Source of the DNA: a virus | Length of the DNA stretch: 31,981 nucleotides | Reading direction: 5' to 3' (one strand) | IMG/VR virus record: IMGVR_UViG_3300025168_000362 | Span: 1-31,981 of that record | Shown: positions 1-7,773 of the stretch, piece by piece | Position numbering within the stretch: the first letter of the stretch is position 1 | Layout of the letters: the number at the start of each line of letters is the position of its first letter | Notes under the pieces: model-generated | Told to the model about the DNA's origin: nothing | Seen by the model: only the letters and a program-made list of their open reading frames with translations | Database searches by the model: none | Program-made: the position numbers and the translations under genes

Positions 1-1
1 T

Positions 2-460
2 CAGGGTATACCTTCTGAGGCAGATGTAATGAAGCCAGATAGCACGACAGTATTCAGCTTCCCAATGAAGTCACCTCAAGGTGCAGTCACTAGGACACAG
101 ATGAATGCTATCGAACAGCTTGAGTTGTGGCTTACTTATCAGCGTCATTTCTGTGAGCATAAGCCTAGCGTAACTATATCCGTTAAGGAAAACGAATGGA
201 TGCAGGTAGGCTCATGGGTGTATGACCACTTTGATGAGGTATCGGGTATCAGCTTCCTGCCATTCAGTGAGCATACATATCAGCAAGCACCTTATCAGGA
301 CATAGATGAAAAAGAATACAAAGAGTTCTTGACAAAGATGCCAAGTAGTGTAGACTGGTCATTGCTTCAGGAGTTTGAGAAAGAAGACACCACTTCAGGT
401 GGGCGTGAGTTAGCCTGTACTGCAGGCGTGTGTGAAATTGTAGATATTGAAGCAGCATAG
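2..460 (+). CDS. nrdJ: Class II (adenosylcobalamin-dependent) ribonucleotide reductase, C-terminal part
   Basis: Reduces ribonucleotides to deoxyribonucleotides using a B12-derived radical, supplying dNTPs for phage replication. Only the last ~152 codons are here. The frame is open from position 2 to the window edge, so the ATG at 29 is an internal Met and the gene is cut at its 5' end. I recognise the family by the stretch around VTISVKENEWMQVGSWVY, the segment SFLPFSEHTYQQAPYQ, and the C-terminal Cys pair ACTAGVC (C-x4-C, codons about 416-433). In monomeric class II enzymes such a C-terminal pair re-reduces the active site. The catalytic barrel, with its thiyl and redox cysteines, lies outside the window. 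The stop is followed 15 nt later by the next start, so it heads or continues a rightward operon. It is independent of oxygen but needs cobalamin or a precursor from the host. The family call is from memory of family sequences. Confidence 0.87.
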   Translation, partial: QGIPSEADVMKPDSTTVFSFPMKSPQGAVTRTQMNAIEQLELWLTYQRHFCEHKPSVTISVKENEWMQVGSWVYDHFDEVSGISFLPFSEHTYQQAPYQDIDEKEYKEFLTKMPSSVDWSLLQEFEKEDTTSGGRELACTAGVCEIVDIEAA

Positions 461-475
461 AAAAGGAGAAACAAA

Positions 476-700
476 ATGACAGACGAAAACAGAACGATTA
501 CAATTGACGGTAAAGAGTACGATTACGAAGAGCTAGAGGATAATCAGAAGAGTATGGTTAATCATGTAGCTTCATTAAACAGTAAGACAGCACAAGCTAG
601 GTTTGACCTAGACCAACTTATTGTAGCGCAGGATGCCTTCACCAAGATGCTGGTAGCTTCTGTAAACGAAACCCCAGAGGCGCAGCCAGAGGGAGAGTAA
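476..700 (+). CDS. Small DUF6447-like protein
   Basis: A 74-residue acidic protein. It opens with a short beta-hairpin-like segment, TITIDGKEYDYEEL, followed by one long helix with the pattern NHVASLNSKTAQARFDLDQL. This resembles DUF6447-type proteins that I recall from marine phages, where a TI(D/N)GKEY start and a Q-x-R-F/D-L-D-Q-L helix are typical. The function of that family is unknown; the helix suggests a coiled-coil dimer. A strong ribosome binding site (AAGGAG, about 463-468) sits just upstream of the ATG at 476. The gene lies between the ribonucleotide reductase and a GIY-YIG-type gene, and its stop is 1 nt from the next start, so it is surely co-transcribed. The C-terminal tail (ETPEAQPEGE) looks disordered. 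Confidence 0.75.
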   Translation: MTDENRTITIDGKEYDYEELEDNQKSMVNHVASLNSKTAQARFDLDQLIVAQDAFTKMLVASVNETPEAQPEGE

Positions 701-701
701 A

Positions 702-1259
702 ATGTTGTTTGACTTTTTAAAGAATAGCAATGAAGAAATTAACCTAGAACACTACACTCGCAGTAATGCAAAGTTTGAAGATGGTGAATGGTGGTATGTG
801 CAGCCGGGGGATGGGGGTCGAAGAAGGATAAAGTCTCACGCTCGTAAAAATACTAGCAGAATGTTTGTTAATGGTAAATACATTCCAAAGACACACCCGC
901 TACACAAGGCAGGACGATACAAGTCTTTAGACGATGCTTGGTCACACAACAAGATTGAGAGCATTGATCAAGGTGAAGTGTACATCATTGTGAATGATGC
1001 TTGGAAGGATTGGGTTAAGGTAGGCAAGGCAGTGTCATCTAGTGACAGACTCAACGGCTACCAAACATCATCACCCTTTCGTGACTACAAGGTAATAGCT
1101 ACGTTGACTACAGACAATCGCCACACAAAAGAAAAGGAGATGCACAAAATCTTTGAACACTTTGCTGAAGAACGTAAGGGTGAGTGGTTCAAGATTGACA
1201 AGGTTAACGCAATTAAGTTGTTCAATTATCAGATACAGGAGAATGTAGATGCGGCGTAA
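702..1259 (+). CDS. GIY-YIG / T5orf172-type nuclease-like protein
   Basis: A 185-residue protein whose C-terminal half (about 91-172) fits the T5orf172/MUG113 branch of the GIY-YIG superfamily. The core begins GEVYIIV (91-97), then VKVGKA (105-110), R116-L117, Y120 followed by QTSSPF, an E-x-x-M-H helix around 145-148, and GEWFKI (160-165). In this branch the conserved Gly, Arg/Lys and Glu residues form the putative catalytic site, although activity is rarely shown. The N-terminal 90 residues are basic and contain GDGGRRRIKSHARK, which could bind nucleic acid. The start at 702 has GGGAGAG just upstream, at the end of the preceding gene. Possible roles are degrading host DNA, excluding other phages, or homing; the sequence does not choose. 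I see no intron or interrupted gene beside it that would favour homing. Confidence 0.75.
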   Translation: MLFDFLKNSNEEINLEHYTRSNAKFEDGEWWYVQPGDGGRRRIKSHARKNTSRMFVNGKYIPKTHPLHKAGRYKSLDDAWSHNKIESIDQGEVYIIVNDAWKDWVKVGKAVSSSDRLNGYQTSSPFRDYKVIATLTTDNRHTKEKEMHKIFEHFAEERKGEWFKIDKVNAIKLFNYQIQENVDAA

Positions 1260-1506
1260 TGGATTAACAAAGTATGATGCTCCACTTCGTATTCAATACG
1301 AGTGGGGCTACGAAGCATTCAAACGTGGTGGTAGGTTTGATTCAAAGGGTATCTTCCAAGAGATACGCCTTAACACTGATCCGAATACCATGCAAGCACG
1401 AGAGTGGCAGAGGGGGTATAATGATGCTTACTACGGCAAGCCGATGGCTTACGCATTAGATCAGCAAGAAGGACGCAGCAACAATGAATTTAGAAAACGA
1501 AGCTAA
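1249..1506 (+). CDS. Small protein with RMF-like pattern
   Basis: An 85-residue basic protein. Its start overlaps the end of the GIY-YIG gene by 11 nt and its end overlaps the MazG gene by 23 nt, which is typical of a tightly coupled phage operon. Two short segments, YEWGYEAFKRGG (17-28) and REWQRGYNDAYYG (51-63), resemble the spacing of aromatic, Gly and Trp residues in the ribosome modulation factor/CrpP fold, where a W-x-x-G-Y-x-x-A helix is typical. If that is right, it may bind the ribosome or another host RNA-protein target. This is inference from a short pattern. No other domain is visible. The acidic/basic mix and short length also fit an uncharacterised early phage protein. Confidence 0.65.
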   Translation: MRRNGLTKYDAPLRIQYEWGYEAFKRGGRFDSKGIFQEIRLNTDPNTMQAREWQRGYNDAYYGKPMAYALDQQEGRSNNEFRKRS

Positions 1507-1870
1507 ACAGTGGATGAAGGAGAGAAAATCAATGAGTGGTATTACAGCAACTGAGTATCAAATACGTGCTGCTGAAACTGCCATCTTCCCAAAAGAAAAA
1601 GCCCTTGAGTATATCACTCTTGGGCTTTGTGGTGAGGCTGGTGAGATTGCTAATAAGGTTAAGAAATTAATACGTGATGGTGCAGATATCGAAGGCTACA
1701 ATGATAAGATGAACCAGATAGGTGCAGAGTTAGGGGATGTCCTATGGTACTGCGCTATGCTTGCAAAGGAAGTGGACATGAATCTTGGTAGCGTTATGGA
1801 AGGTAATCTAGAGAAGTTGGCAGACAGGAAAGCTAGGAACCGTTTACAGGGTGACGGTGACAACCGTTGA
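1484..1870 (+). CDS. mazG: MazG-like nucleotide pyrophosphohydrolase
   Basis: Hydrolyses the alpha-beta bond of (d)NTPs or of related nucleotides such as ppGpp. Phage versions are thought to clean the nucleotide pool or to change host stringent signalling. The protein is all-alpha and has the metal-binding motifs of the family: E51-A-G-E54 within GLCGEAGEIANKVKK, and E82-L-G-D85 within GAELGDVLWY, i.e. the E-x-x-E...E-x-x-D signature. Two starts are possible. ATG 1484 (128 aa) has AAGGA 10 nt upstream. ATG 1532 (112 aa, beginning MSGITATEYQ) has a better AAGGAG 9 nt upstream and starts near where most small MazG proteins begin. I list the longer form but think 1532 is at least as likely. Its neighbours (reductase, small proteins) support a nucleotide-metabolism role. 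Confidence 0.88.
   Translation: MNLENEAKQWMKERKSMSGITATEYQIRAAETAIFPKEKALEYITLGLCGEAGEIANKVKKLIRDGADIEGYNDKMNQIGAELGDVLWYCAMLAKEVDMNLGSVMEGNLEKLADRKARNRLQGDGDNR
1517..1522 (+). promoter_or_regulatory. Ribosome binding site for the internal MazG start
   Basis: AAGGAG, 9 nt before the ATG at 1532. It is stronger than the site in front of ATG 1484 and suggests that translation of the MazG-like protein may really begin at 1532. Confidence 0.5.
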
Positions 1871-1944
1871 TTATATTACTAGGTATAATAGCAATGTTAT
1901 ATATGTACTTGTTACATATCTTAGCCAAGGAGCAGGGGATTTAG
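1867..1944 (+). CDS. Possible 25-residue single-membrane-helix microprotein
   Basis: A short frame that starts at TTG 1867 inside the MazG stop region (TTGA overlap) and encodes about 25 residues. The first 19 are almost wholly hydrophobic (MIILLGIIAMLYMYLLHIL) and are followed by a charged tail, AKEQGI. A GGTGA about 6 nt upstream could serve as a weak ribosome binding site; an ATG at 1894 is an alternative start. The stop TAG (1942-1944) lies in the loop of the terminator hairpin. Such tiny membrane proteins are common in phages, but at this length AT-rich non-coding DNA can mimic one. I rate it as plausible, not shown. Confidence 0.33.
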   Translation: MIILLGIIAMLYMYLLHILAKEQGI

Positions 1945-1957
1945 TTCCCCTGTTTTT
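1933..1957 (+). terminator. Rho-independent terminator of the rightward module
   Basis: A 7-bp GC-rich stem (CAGGGGA at 1933-1939 with TCCCCTG at 1946-1952), a 6-nt loop, and a T-run from 1953. The T-run is on the + side only, so it ends transcripts of the reductase-MazG operon. It touches the stop codon of the convergent 1230-residue gene (1956-1958). Confidence 0.85.
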
Positions 1958-4900
1958 ATTTGTACGCATCCCTTACTGCCTTACCATACTCAACTAATTT
2001 AGATAAATCTTCTACATCAGCACCGTCTGCTGGCCTACCCTCACGTAGTAAGAACTCCGATGCAGCATTTACACGTACATCAGACGGAAGTCTACGGTAA
2101 GCTGTCATTGCTTTTATGTATACAGGTGCATCTGCTTTTACTTTCTTACCATCTGATAAATTTCTTTTGGCGGCTTTAATCTGAGTTGTGATAAGAGGTT
2201 TGATACGACTGTTTACAAACTCTTGCTCAGTCATTTTCTTTATACCAAACATATTACGTTCTTGTAGCACCTCACTGTCACGATACTCTTCACGAGATTC
2301 TTCTTCATAAGCTTGTGCTGCAGCTACAATACCGGGGATGATGTCACGCAATTGAGCGTTCTCAAACCTACGTATGCTAGGTACTTTAGATGTACTACCC
2401 AATTCAAACTCAGTTAAACCAAGACGTTTAATATATTCACCCTCTTCACTATCCTGTGTTCTCAGGGTAAGGCCTAGCCCCACTTTCAATGCTGAACCTA
2501 CTCTACTTGATTCCTCTTGGAATAAGCGTTCACGTATAGGTTGTTCATCTTCTGTTATTACACCATCCTCATTTATGTCTAGGTCTACATCTCTTTCATT
2601 TACAGTACCATCTTTATTTATTCGCACATCCCTTGCCATCAGTCCCCTAGCTTCAAAGGGTCGCTTAATTTCTTTCTCAAATGTAGAACCAAACGCTAGT
2701 GTAGGGTCTTGCGCTACGTCCTTATATGTTTCTTCACGTCTACCTAGCGCACGTTCAGTATCAATTATTTGTGCAAATGGTACAGCCCACGTAGATAGAT
2801 AGTTACCTAGCGCACGGCCTACTCGCCTTGCTGCAGCTTCATCTCTAGTCAAATCAGAATCACCTGCAAGTTGTACCACTTCATCTACGATGCTGTTACC
2901 TACACCTGTACGTATGTTAGTGCCTAAGAATGTTTCTGCAAATTCCCTTGCTTTAAAGAAGTCGTCAAACGTACCATTTATTATACGCTTAGTTGCTTCA
3001 CCTAAGTACATCATCTGGCGTACTGGAAACTGTGGTGTAGTATCCATCACTGTACCATCACCTACATTAATCTCTTTATAATCTGCAGGTGCATCATCAC
3101 TTGTACGAGCCATATAAGCTGCACCAACAGTACCTATGCCTACTAGATTACGTGAGATACGTTGACGGTCTTTAGCGGTCAGCTTAGTGCCTTTAGGTAT
3201 TTGCCCCATCAGTTTCTTTGTCAAGGGTATAGATGCACCACCTGCATAGTTACCCATTATCTCCATACTATTAAACATAAAGCGTGGGAATGGCATTACA
3301 ACAGTCAAACCATTACGTGTAATGAATGATGTAGCTTCTCTGAACACACCAATGTCAGGCTGCTTTGCATAGGTTACATCTAGTGCATTGTTAGTAGCAT
3401 CAGCTACCAGTTCATTGAATGACCTAGCCCCTTTAGGACGTACTGTAGTTGAATCATTCAGCAAGTCTTTAATCTTGCCATCATTCAGCGTGTCAATTAA
3501 ATCAATCTTATACTCACGCTTGACTAGGCGTTCTAATTCACCAAGGAATGCACCCCTGCGTACAAGGTATTCTTGCCAGCGGTTAGCACTATTAAGTACA
3601 CTTACACCATCCTCTAGTTCAGATAGTACAGTATCTACACCCTTGCCTACTGTATCAAAATTTCTACTCGCCAAGCGTTCTGCTTCTTGCCTAGCTTTTT
3701 TAGCGTTGTATACTAACTTACCCTTTTTGTTTTTTGAGTAAAATCTTTTATCATCTTTCAACGCCTTTAAGAAAGTCTCTACTTGCTGCTGTCTAGGAAT
3801 ACCACGCCCTGTAGCAGCCTGTAATTCATTAAGCTGGTTAAACATAAGGTCAAACTGCTTGGATAGTTCAGGTCTGTCTAAGATAAAGTCAACATACTCC
3901 TTAGTATCTAATCTGCTTTCAGGCCCAAACATATACTTCATGTTGGCAAAGCTATCCTTCCAGTTTTCTTTACTGATAAGAGACTTAGCACCAGCAGCAG
4001 CCTTACCACCTACGCCCTTTGCTTCGCCCATGTTATACAAGGCAGTGTCCATTACATTACCTAGTGAATCCATAGGTGAACGAATACCAGCAGACTGTAG
4101 GTTACGTGCAGCAGTAGCAAGCTGAGACACCAGACCACCACGGCGTATGCCTTCTAAGCGCATGATGTTATTACGTATGTTACCCTGACGTGCCTGTGTA
4201 GCTGCCCGTTGCAAGTCCTGCATCTCATTGAGTGGCCTTGCACGTTTAATCTGAGACAGCTTGTTGAGTACCTTACCTGCCTCTGAGCCAGAGCCTACCA
4301 CTGTTAGGATGTAGTCCTCAAAAGATACATTGTACTTGTTTAACGTGTCAATGAGTTCGTCACCAGCTATCAGTTCTTTGTTGATGGTCAGGTCAAGTAG
4401 ATTATCTATTACAGTCTTATCATTATCAAACGCTGTAGGATACTTAGTCTTTAGGTCTGCTGCTGCAGCAACTAGACCATCTAGCTTCTCTGGCTTGAGT
4501 ATAGGTGCAGTAAGTGTATCACCAACGCCAGCTAGTTTAGCTGCATCGTCAGCCTCTACTTCACTAAGACCTAGTGCTTTAGCAGTTTGACTTCTGGTAT
4601 CTTTAAAGTCTATCTCTTCAGCGGTTTCTTTACCTGCTTTACGAGCTAAGTCATCGTCAACTACACGCACACCATCTACTACAGTTGAGATAGTCTTTCC
4701 TGTCTGTTCTTCAAAGCCTAAGATAAGTTCATTCTTTAAGTCTACGTTCTCTGCCGCAACCTGTTCAGCCCTTGTTGTCTTAGCTGCTATCTCTTCTGCT
4801 GTAGCTTCCTTGGCCTTGTTTATATTCATCTTACGGTCAAGTAGTTTAGCACGGGCTTTCTCACCCTTTGCTTTTAGCTTGGCTGTTTGTTTAGCTTCTC

Positions 4901-5648
4901 TAAATAGTTTTCTTACAGGACGCATAACAGTTGAACCACCCGGAACTGCAGACTCTATCATTTCTAACATCATACCCATATCACCAGCAAACTTCTCACC
5001 GCCTACTCTGTCTTCAAAGGGTACGTCAACTCCGACAGCTTTTAATCCTTTAGTCAAGGCTACTCCAACATTGGCGGTGCTATCAGACACAAATTCCATA
5101 GCTACGGCAAGATTCCTAATGTCTTTACCCGCTGCTTTACCAATCCATTCTACAATAGGCTGGAAGGGTTCTGCTATAGATTCATCTATAAAGTCTTCTG
5201 GTATCACACTACCAAGATTACTAAACTTCTCTGCTGTTTTTGCAGTACTGGCATAGTTAAACGCAGAGTCAGTTTGTTCTGACACTGTTGGTGTAGGCTC
5301 ATCAATGGGTTCTAGCTTTACTCTATCAACTTCTGCATCGCCTGTAGGCACTGAAGGTACATACCTGTACCCTTCAGGCACTTCACCTGTACGCACGAAT
5401 GTTTCTTCTGGTGTTTCTACAACAGGCTCATCTACAGAGACATATTCAGCGTCATCGAACACACTTTCAAACTTAGATACTGCTGTATCTTGTGGTGCAG
5501 CTTCTTCTACGTCCTCGACAGGTACTTCTTCTTCATCATCTTTAAACACATCATCAAACTTAGAAACAGAAGAAGGAGCAGACGCAGGTGTTGATTGCTG
5601 TCTCTGCTCCTCATCGTCAAAGACACTACTAAAATCTAACGATGCCAT
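1956..5648 (-). CDS. Large internal virion / ejection-type protein (1230 aa)
   Basis: The longest gene here and the last of the leftward virion operon. Position, size and the adjacent 540-residue helical protein suggest the role of T7 gp15/gp16-type proteins, which are held inside the capsid and ejected with DNA; this is inference. Visible parts are: an acidic, disordered N-terminus with three copies of F-x-x-V-F-x-D (F6-D12, F31-D38, F60-D66); charged helical stretches at about 255-310; a hydrophobic segment GLTVVMPFPRFMFNSMEIMG near residue 783, which could insert in a membrane; and an EF-hand loop DINEDGVITEDE (1024-1035) preceded by a degenerate copy. I see no lytic transglycosylase motif. 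Start ATG 5648 lies 2 nt from the previous stop. It could instead be a tape-measure-like protein, but gp11/gp12-like tail genes argue for a short tail. Confidence 0.72.
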   Translation of the reverse strand: MASLDFSSVFDDEEQRQQSTPASAPSSVSKFDDVFKDDEEEVPVEDVEEAAPQDTAVSKFESVFDDAEYVSVDEPVVETPEETFVRTGEVPEGYRYVPSVPTGDAEVDRVKLEPIDEPTPTVSEQTDSAFNYASTAKTAEKFSNLGSVIPEDFIDESIAEPFQPIVEWIGKAAGKDIRNLAVAMEFVSDSTANVGVALTKGLKAVGVDVPFEDRVGGEKFAGDMGMMLEMIESAVPGGSTVMRPVRKLFREAKQTAKLKAKGEKARAKLLDRKMNINKAKEATAEEIAAKTTRAEQVAAENVDLKNELILGFEEQTGKTISTVVDGVRVVDDDLARKAGKETAEEIDFKDTRSQTAKALGLSEVEADDAAKLAGVGDTLTAPILKPEKLDGLVAAAADLKTKYPTAFDNDKTVIDNLLDLTINKELIAGDELIDTLNKYNVSFEDYILTVVGSGSEAGKVLNKLSQIKRARPLNEMQDLQRAATQARQGNIRNNIMRLEGIRRGGLVSQLATAARNLQSAGIRSPMDSLGNVMDTALYNMGEAKGVGGKAAAGAKSLISKENWKDSFANMKYMFGPESRLDTKEYVDFILDRPELSKQFDLMFNQLNELQAATGRGIPRQQQVETFLKALKDDKRFYSKNKKGKLVYNAKKARQEAERLASRNFDTVGKGVDTVLSELEDGVSVLNSANRWQEYLVRRGAFLGELERLVKREYKIDLIDTLNDGKIKDLLNDSTTVRPKGARSFNELVADATNNALDVTYAKQPDIGVFREATSFITRNGLTVVMPFPRFMFNSMEIMGNYAGGASIPLTKKLMGQIPKGTKLTAKDRQRISRNLVGIGTVGAAYMARTSDDAPADYKEINVGDGTVMDTTPQFPVRQMMYLGEATKRIINGTFDDFFKAREFAETFLGTNIRTGVGNSIVDEVVQLAGDSDLTRDEAAARRVGRALGNYLSTWAVPFAQIIDTERALGRREETYKDVAQDPTLAFGSTFEKEIKRPFEARGLMARDVRINKDGTVNERDVDLDINEDGVITEDEQPIRERLFQEESSRVGSALKVGLGLTLRTQDSEEGEYIKRLGLTEFELGSTSKVPSIRRFENAQLRDIIPGIVAAAQAYEEESREEYRDSEVLQERNMFGIKKMTEQEFVNSRIKPLITTQIKAAKRNLSDGKKVKADAPVYIKAMTAYRRLPSDVRVNAASEFLLREGRPADGADVEDLSKLVEYGKAVRDAYK

Positions 5649-5650
5649 AT

Positions 5651-7273
5651 TTATCTACCCATATCTTCATCATTTTCTGCTTTTACAAATCTAGTACCTG
5701 TCCAAATTCCATAAAGCGAACCATCCTCTTTAAAAGGTACAACAGCACCTGCCTTAATATTTTCTTTAGCATACTTTGTTAGCTGTTGAGCATTCTGTAA
5801 TCCTGAAATCTTGTTCCACGGTACATAGTTTATTTTGTCAGTAGATTTCTTTTTTGCAACGGCTGTATTGTATTCTGCCTCTTTACCAACAGCAAAGCCA
5901 TATGCCTTTTGAATATTGTCTGCACGTAAGGAATCAATGTAGCGTTTAGCTTCGTCTGGCATAGATTTACCTTCAGGTGTAAGTCTTTTTGCAGCAGTGT
6001 TTAATGCTCTATCCATTCCACCATAGTAAGCAGCTTCGTTACCCTCAATAGCGTACTTAACTTTGCCGCCAATATCTTTCTGTGGTACTTTCTCTAACTC
6101 AAACTTTCTAGCGTTTTCTATTATACTATCAAGACTTTGTTTTGCAAACTCAATAGCCGTACCGCCTTGATTCTCTACTTCATTATTATAGGCTATTGCA
6201 GCAGCAGTCATATCAGTCGATAATTGTTTAAAGTCTTTACGTTCAATATCAGTAATATCAGACCTAGCCAGTTGAGTTTCTGCATATATAACTGCTTTTT
6301 CAAAGCTGGCAAATTCAGGATGTCGTTTAGCTTTTGCTGCCTCACGTTTCTGCTCTGCAACGGATAAGCCAGCAGCTTCCATATCAACTACGTGTTTTTC
6401 TGCCCTCATAATTAATTCTGCTTGTCTACGTAGTGCCTCTGCTTTTGCTCTTTTATTAGCTACTTCTTGTTGTTTTTCAGCGGAAGCAAACTTGTCTTTA
6501 GCTAAATCTGCAGCTTGTGCGTCTAGGTTCATAGCTTGCCTTGTTCTTGTCATTCCAAGGTCAGTAGCATCCATATCTAACCTTACTCTATCTAAGCCCA
6601 ATTCTTTAGTTTCTATATTTAAGCCTCTTTCTTCTTGATCCTGTCCATACTTTTCTGCAGCACTAAGCCTTGACCTATCCACAGAACCAAACTTACCTAT
6701 ACTTGATGCCGGTGCAGTGGCAGGTTTTGCATCAAATCCTTTATTCATTTGTTTCTCAAGCCGTGCAGTATCCGTGTCATCACCATCACGTCCGAAGAAC
6801 TCGTCTATCCTAGATGTACCTACACCATAGGTAGCAGCTTTAAACTGTGTTCCTTTATACTCAGGCATAAGAAGTCCAGCTTCTCCACCTGTGTAAGCAG
6901 TATCACCTTCTTTGAAATCTTTAAAGTCTAAGCTTATGTCATAGCTACCTAACTCATCTGCACGTCCTCTTGCTTTAGTTAAGTAAGAAGTCACACCAGC
7001 AACACCACCACCTGATTCAGCCAAGCTATCAAAAGCAGCTTTAGCTTTAGTAGCATCTCCATTAAAACCCTCTAATAAAGATCGGTATCCAGCAAGAGCC
7101 TCTTCATCTGTCTTTTCTTTTTTGGCTTCATACTTTTCTCGTTTGGTTGCTTCTCGTTGCATCCAAAACTTTTTAGCAGAGCTAAGTTCATCTTGCCTTC
7201 TTTCCATAGCAGACTGCAAGCCCTTGTCTATACTACTAGCTAATCCTGTTGAAAACCCTGTCCAAAAACTCAT
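5651..7273 (-). CDS. Helical internal virion-type protein (540 aa)
   Basis: A 540-residue, highly charged protein rich in Ala, Lys, Glu and Gln, with no recognised enzymatic motif. Residues about 210-320 form a long predicted helix or coiled coil of alternating acidic and basic residues, for example LDAQAADLAKDKFASAEKQQ and RRQAELIMRAEKHVVDMEAA. The N-terminus (MSFWTGFSTGLASSIDKGLQ) is amphipathic. A compact C-terminus ends with a strand-rich segment, VVPFKEDGSLYGIWTGTRFV. It overlaps the upstream gene by 1 nt (TAATG at 7273) and is followed 2 nt later by the 1230-residue gene, so the three are co-translated. Such a pair of large helical proteins at the end of a podovirus structural operon usually encodes internal core or ejection proteins; I infer that role here. 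Confidence 0.7.
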   Translation of the reverse strand: MSFWTGFSTGLASSIDKGLQSAMERRQDELSSAKKFWMQREATKREKYEAKKEKTDEEALAGYRSLLEGFNGDATKAKAAFDSLAESGGGVAGVTSYLTKARGRADELGSYDISLDFKDFKEGDTAYTGGEAGLLMPEYKGTQFKAATYGVGTSRIDEFFGRDGDDTDTARLEKQMNKGFDAKPATAPASSIGKFGSVDRSRLSAAEKYGQDQEERGLNIETKELGLDRVRLDMDATDLGMTRTRQAMNLDAQAADLAKDKFASAEKQQEVANKRAKAEALRRQAELIMRAEKHVVDMEAAGLSVAEQKREAAKAKRHPEFASFEKAVIYAETQLARSDITDIERKDFKQLSTDMTAAAIAYNNEVENQGGTAIEFAKQSLDSIIENARKFELEKVPQKDIGGKVKYAIEGNEAAYYGGMDRALNTAAKRLTPEGKSMPDEAKRYIDSLRADNIQKAYGFAVGKEAEYNTAVAKKKSTDKINYVPWNKISGLQNAQQLTKYAKENIKAGAVVPFKEDGSLYGIWTGTRFVKAENDEDMGR

Positions 7274-7773
7274 TACTTTCTCCGTGCCATTAAGCCTGTT
7301 GGCTCTTCATTTTCTTCAACTTCTTTATCCTCAGTTTCGGTTACTTCATCTTTGTTTTTTAAGTCTGCTTCATACTCTGTAATAGCTTTAGCCATAGCTG
7401 AATCTCGTAGTATAGGCTTATTAGGATTTTCTAAACCTGTCTCATACTTAACACCTGCACTATCACCAATCATCATAAGCATTTCCATAATCATAGGCAG
7501 TACAAGCATGCCCACATCTACTGTGTGTATACCTTCCATAACACTAGACAATTGAATAGTATTAGCAATAGATGTAACAGGCACACCAGACTCCAGCACT
7601 TCAGTTAGTTGAACCATGAACTCTTCACTACTCATACGTTCCATGTAGTAGTCAATAGTATCATCTACTGTACTAAATCTAGAAGGAGTTTGCCACGGTC
7701 TAGCACCTAACTCAGCAGTTAAAGACTGCCCCGGAATAGGTGCATCAAAACTAGGTTGATTCGTTATCGCCAT
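7273..7773 (-). CDS. Uncharacterised structural-module protein (166 aa)
   Basis: A 166-residue acidic protein of unknown function. The middle (about 75-115) is a hydrophobic, Met-rich helix region with VDVGMLVLPMIMEMLMMIGD, which could pack in a bundle or contact membrane. The C-terminal third is strongly charged (TETEDKEVEENEEP) and ends in a basic ARRK. It overlaps the upstream 79-residue gene by 23 nt and the downstream 540-residue gene by 1 nt. Sitting between the 976-residue and 540-residue virion proteins, it may be a small core protein or a chaperone for them. I do not recognise a family. Confidence 0.65.
   Translation of the reverse strand: MAITNQPSFDAPIPGQSLTAELGARPWQTPSRFSTVDDTIDYYMERMSSEEFMVQLTEVLESGVPVTSIANTIQLSSVMEGIHTVDVGMLVLPMIMEMLMMIGDSAGVKYETGLENPNKPILRDSAMAKAITEYEADLKNKDEVTETEDKEVEENEEPTGLMARRK

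Noticed and set aside
1933-1957. Terminator acting on both strands
   Set aside because: The - strand side of the hairpin is followed by CTCCTTGG, not a T-run, so I assign it to the + strand operon only.
4810-5256. + strand open frames opposite the 1230-residue gene (also 2374-2802, 3388-3741, 5305-5694)
   Set aside because: Low-complexity antisense shadows of a strongly supported gene; no start context or domain.
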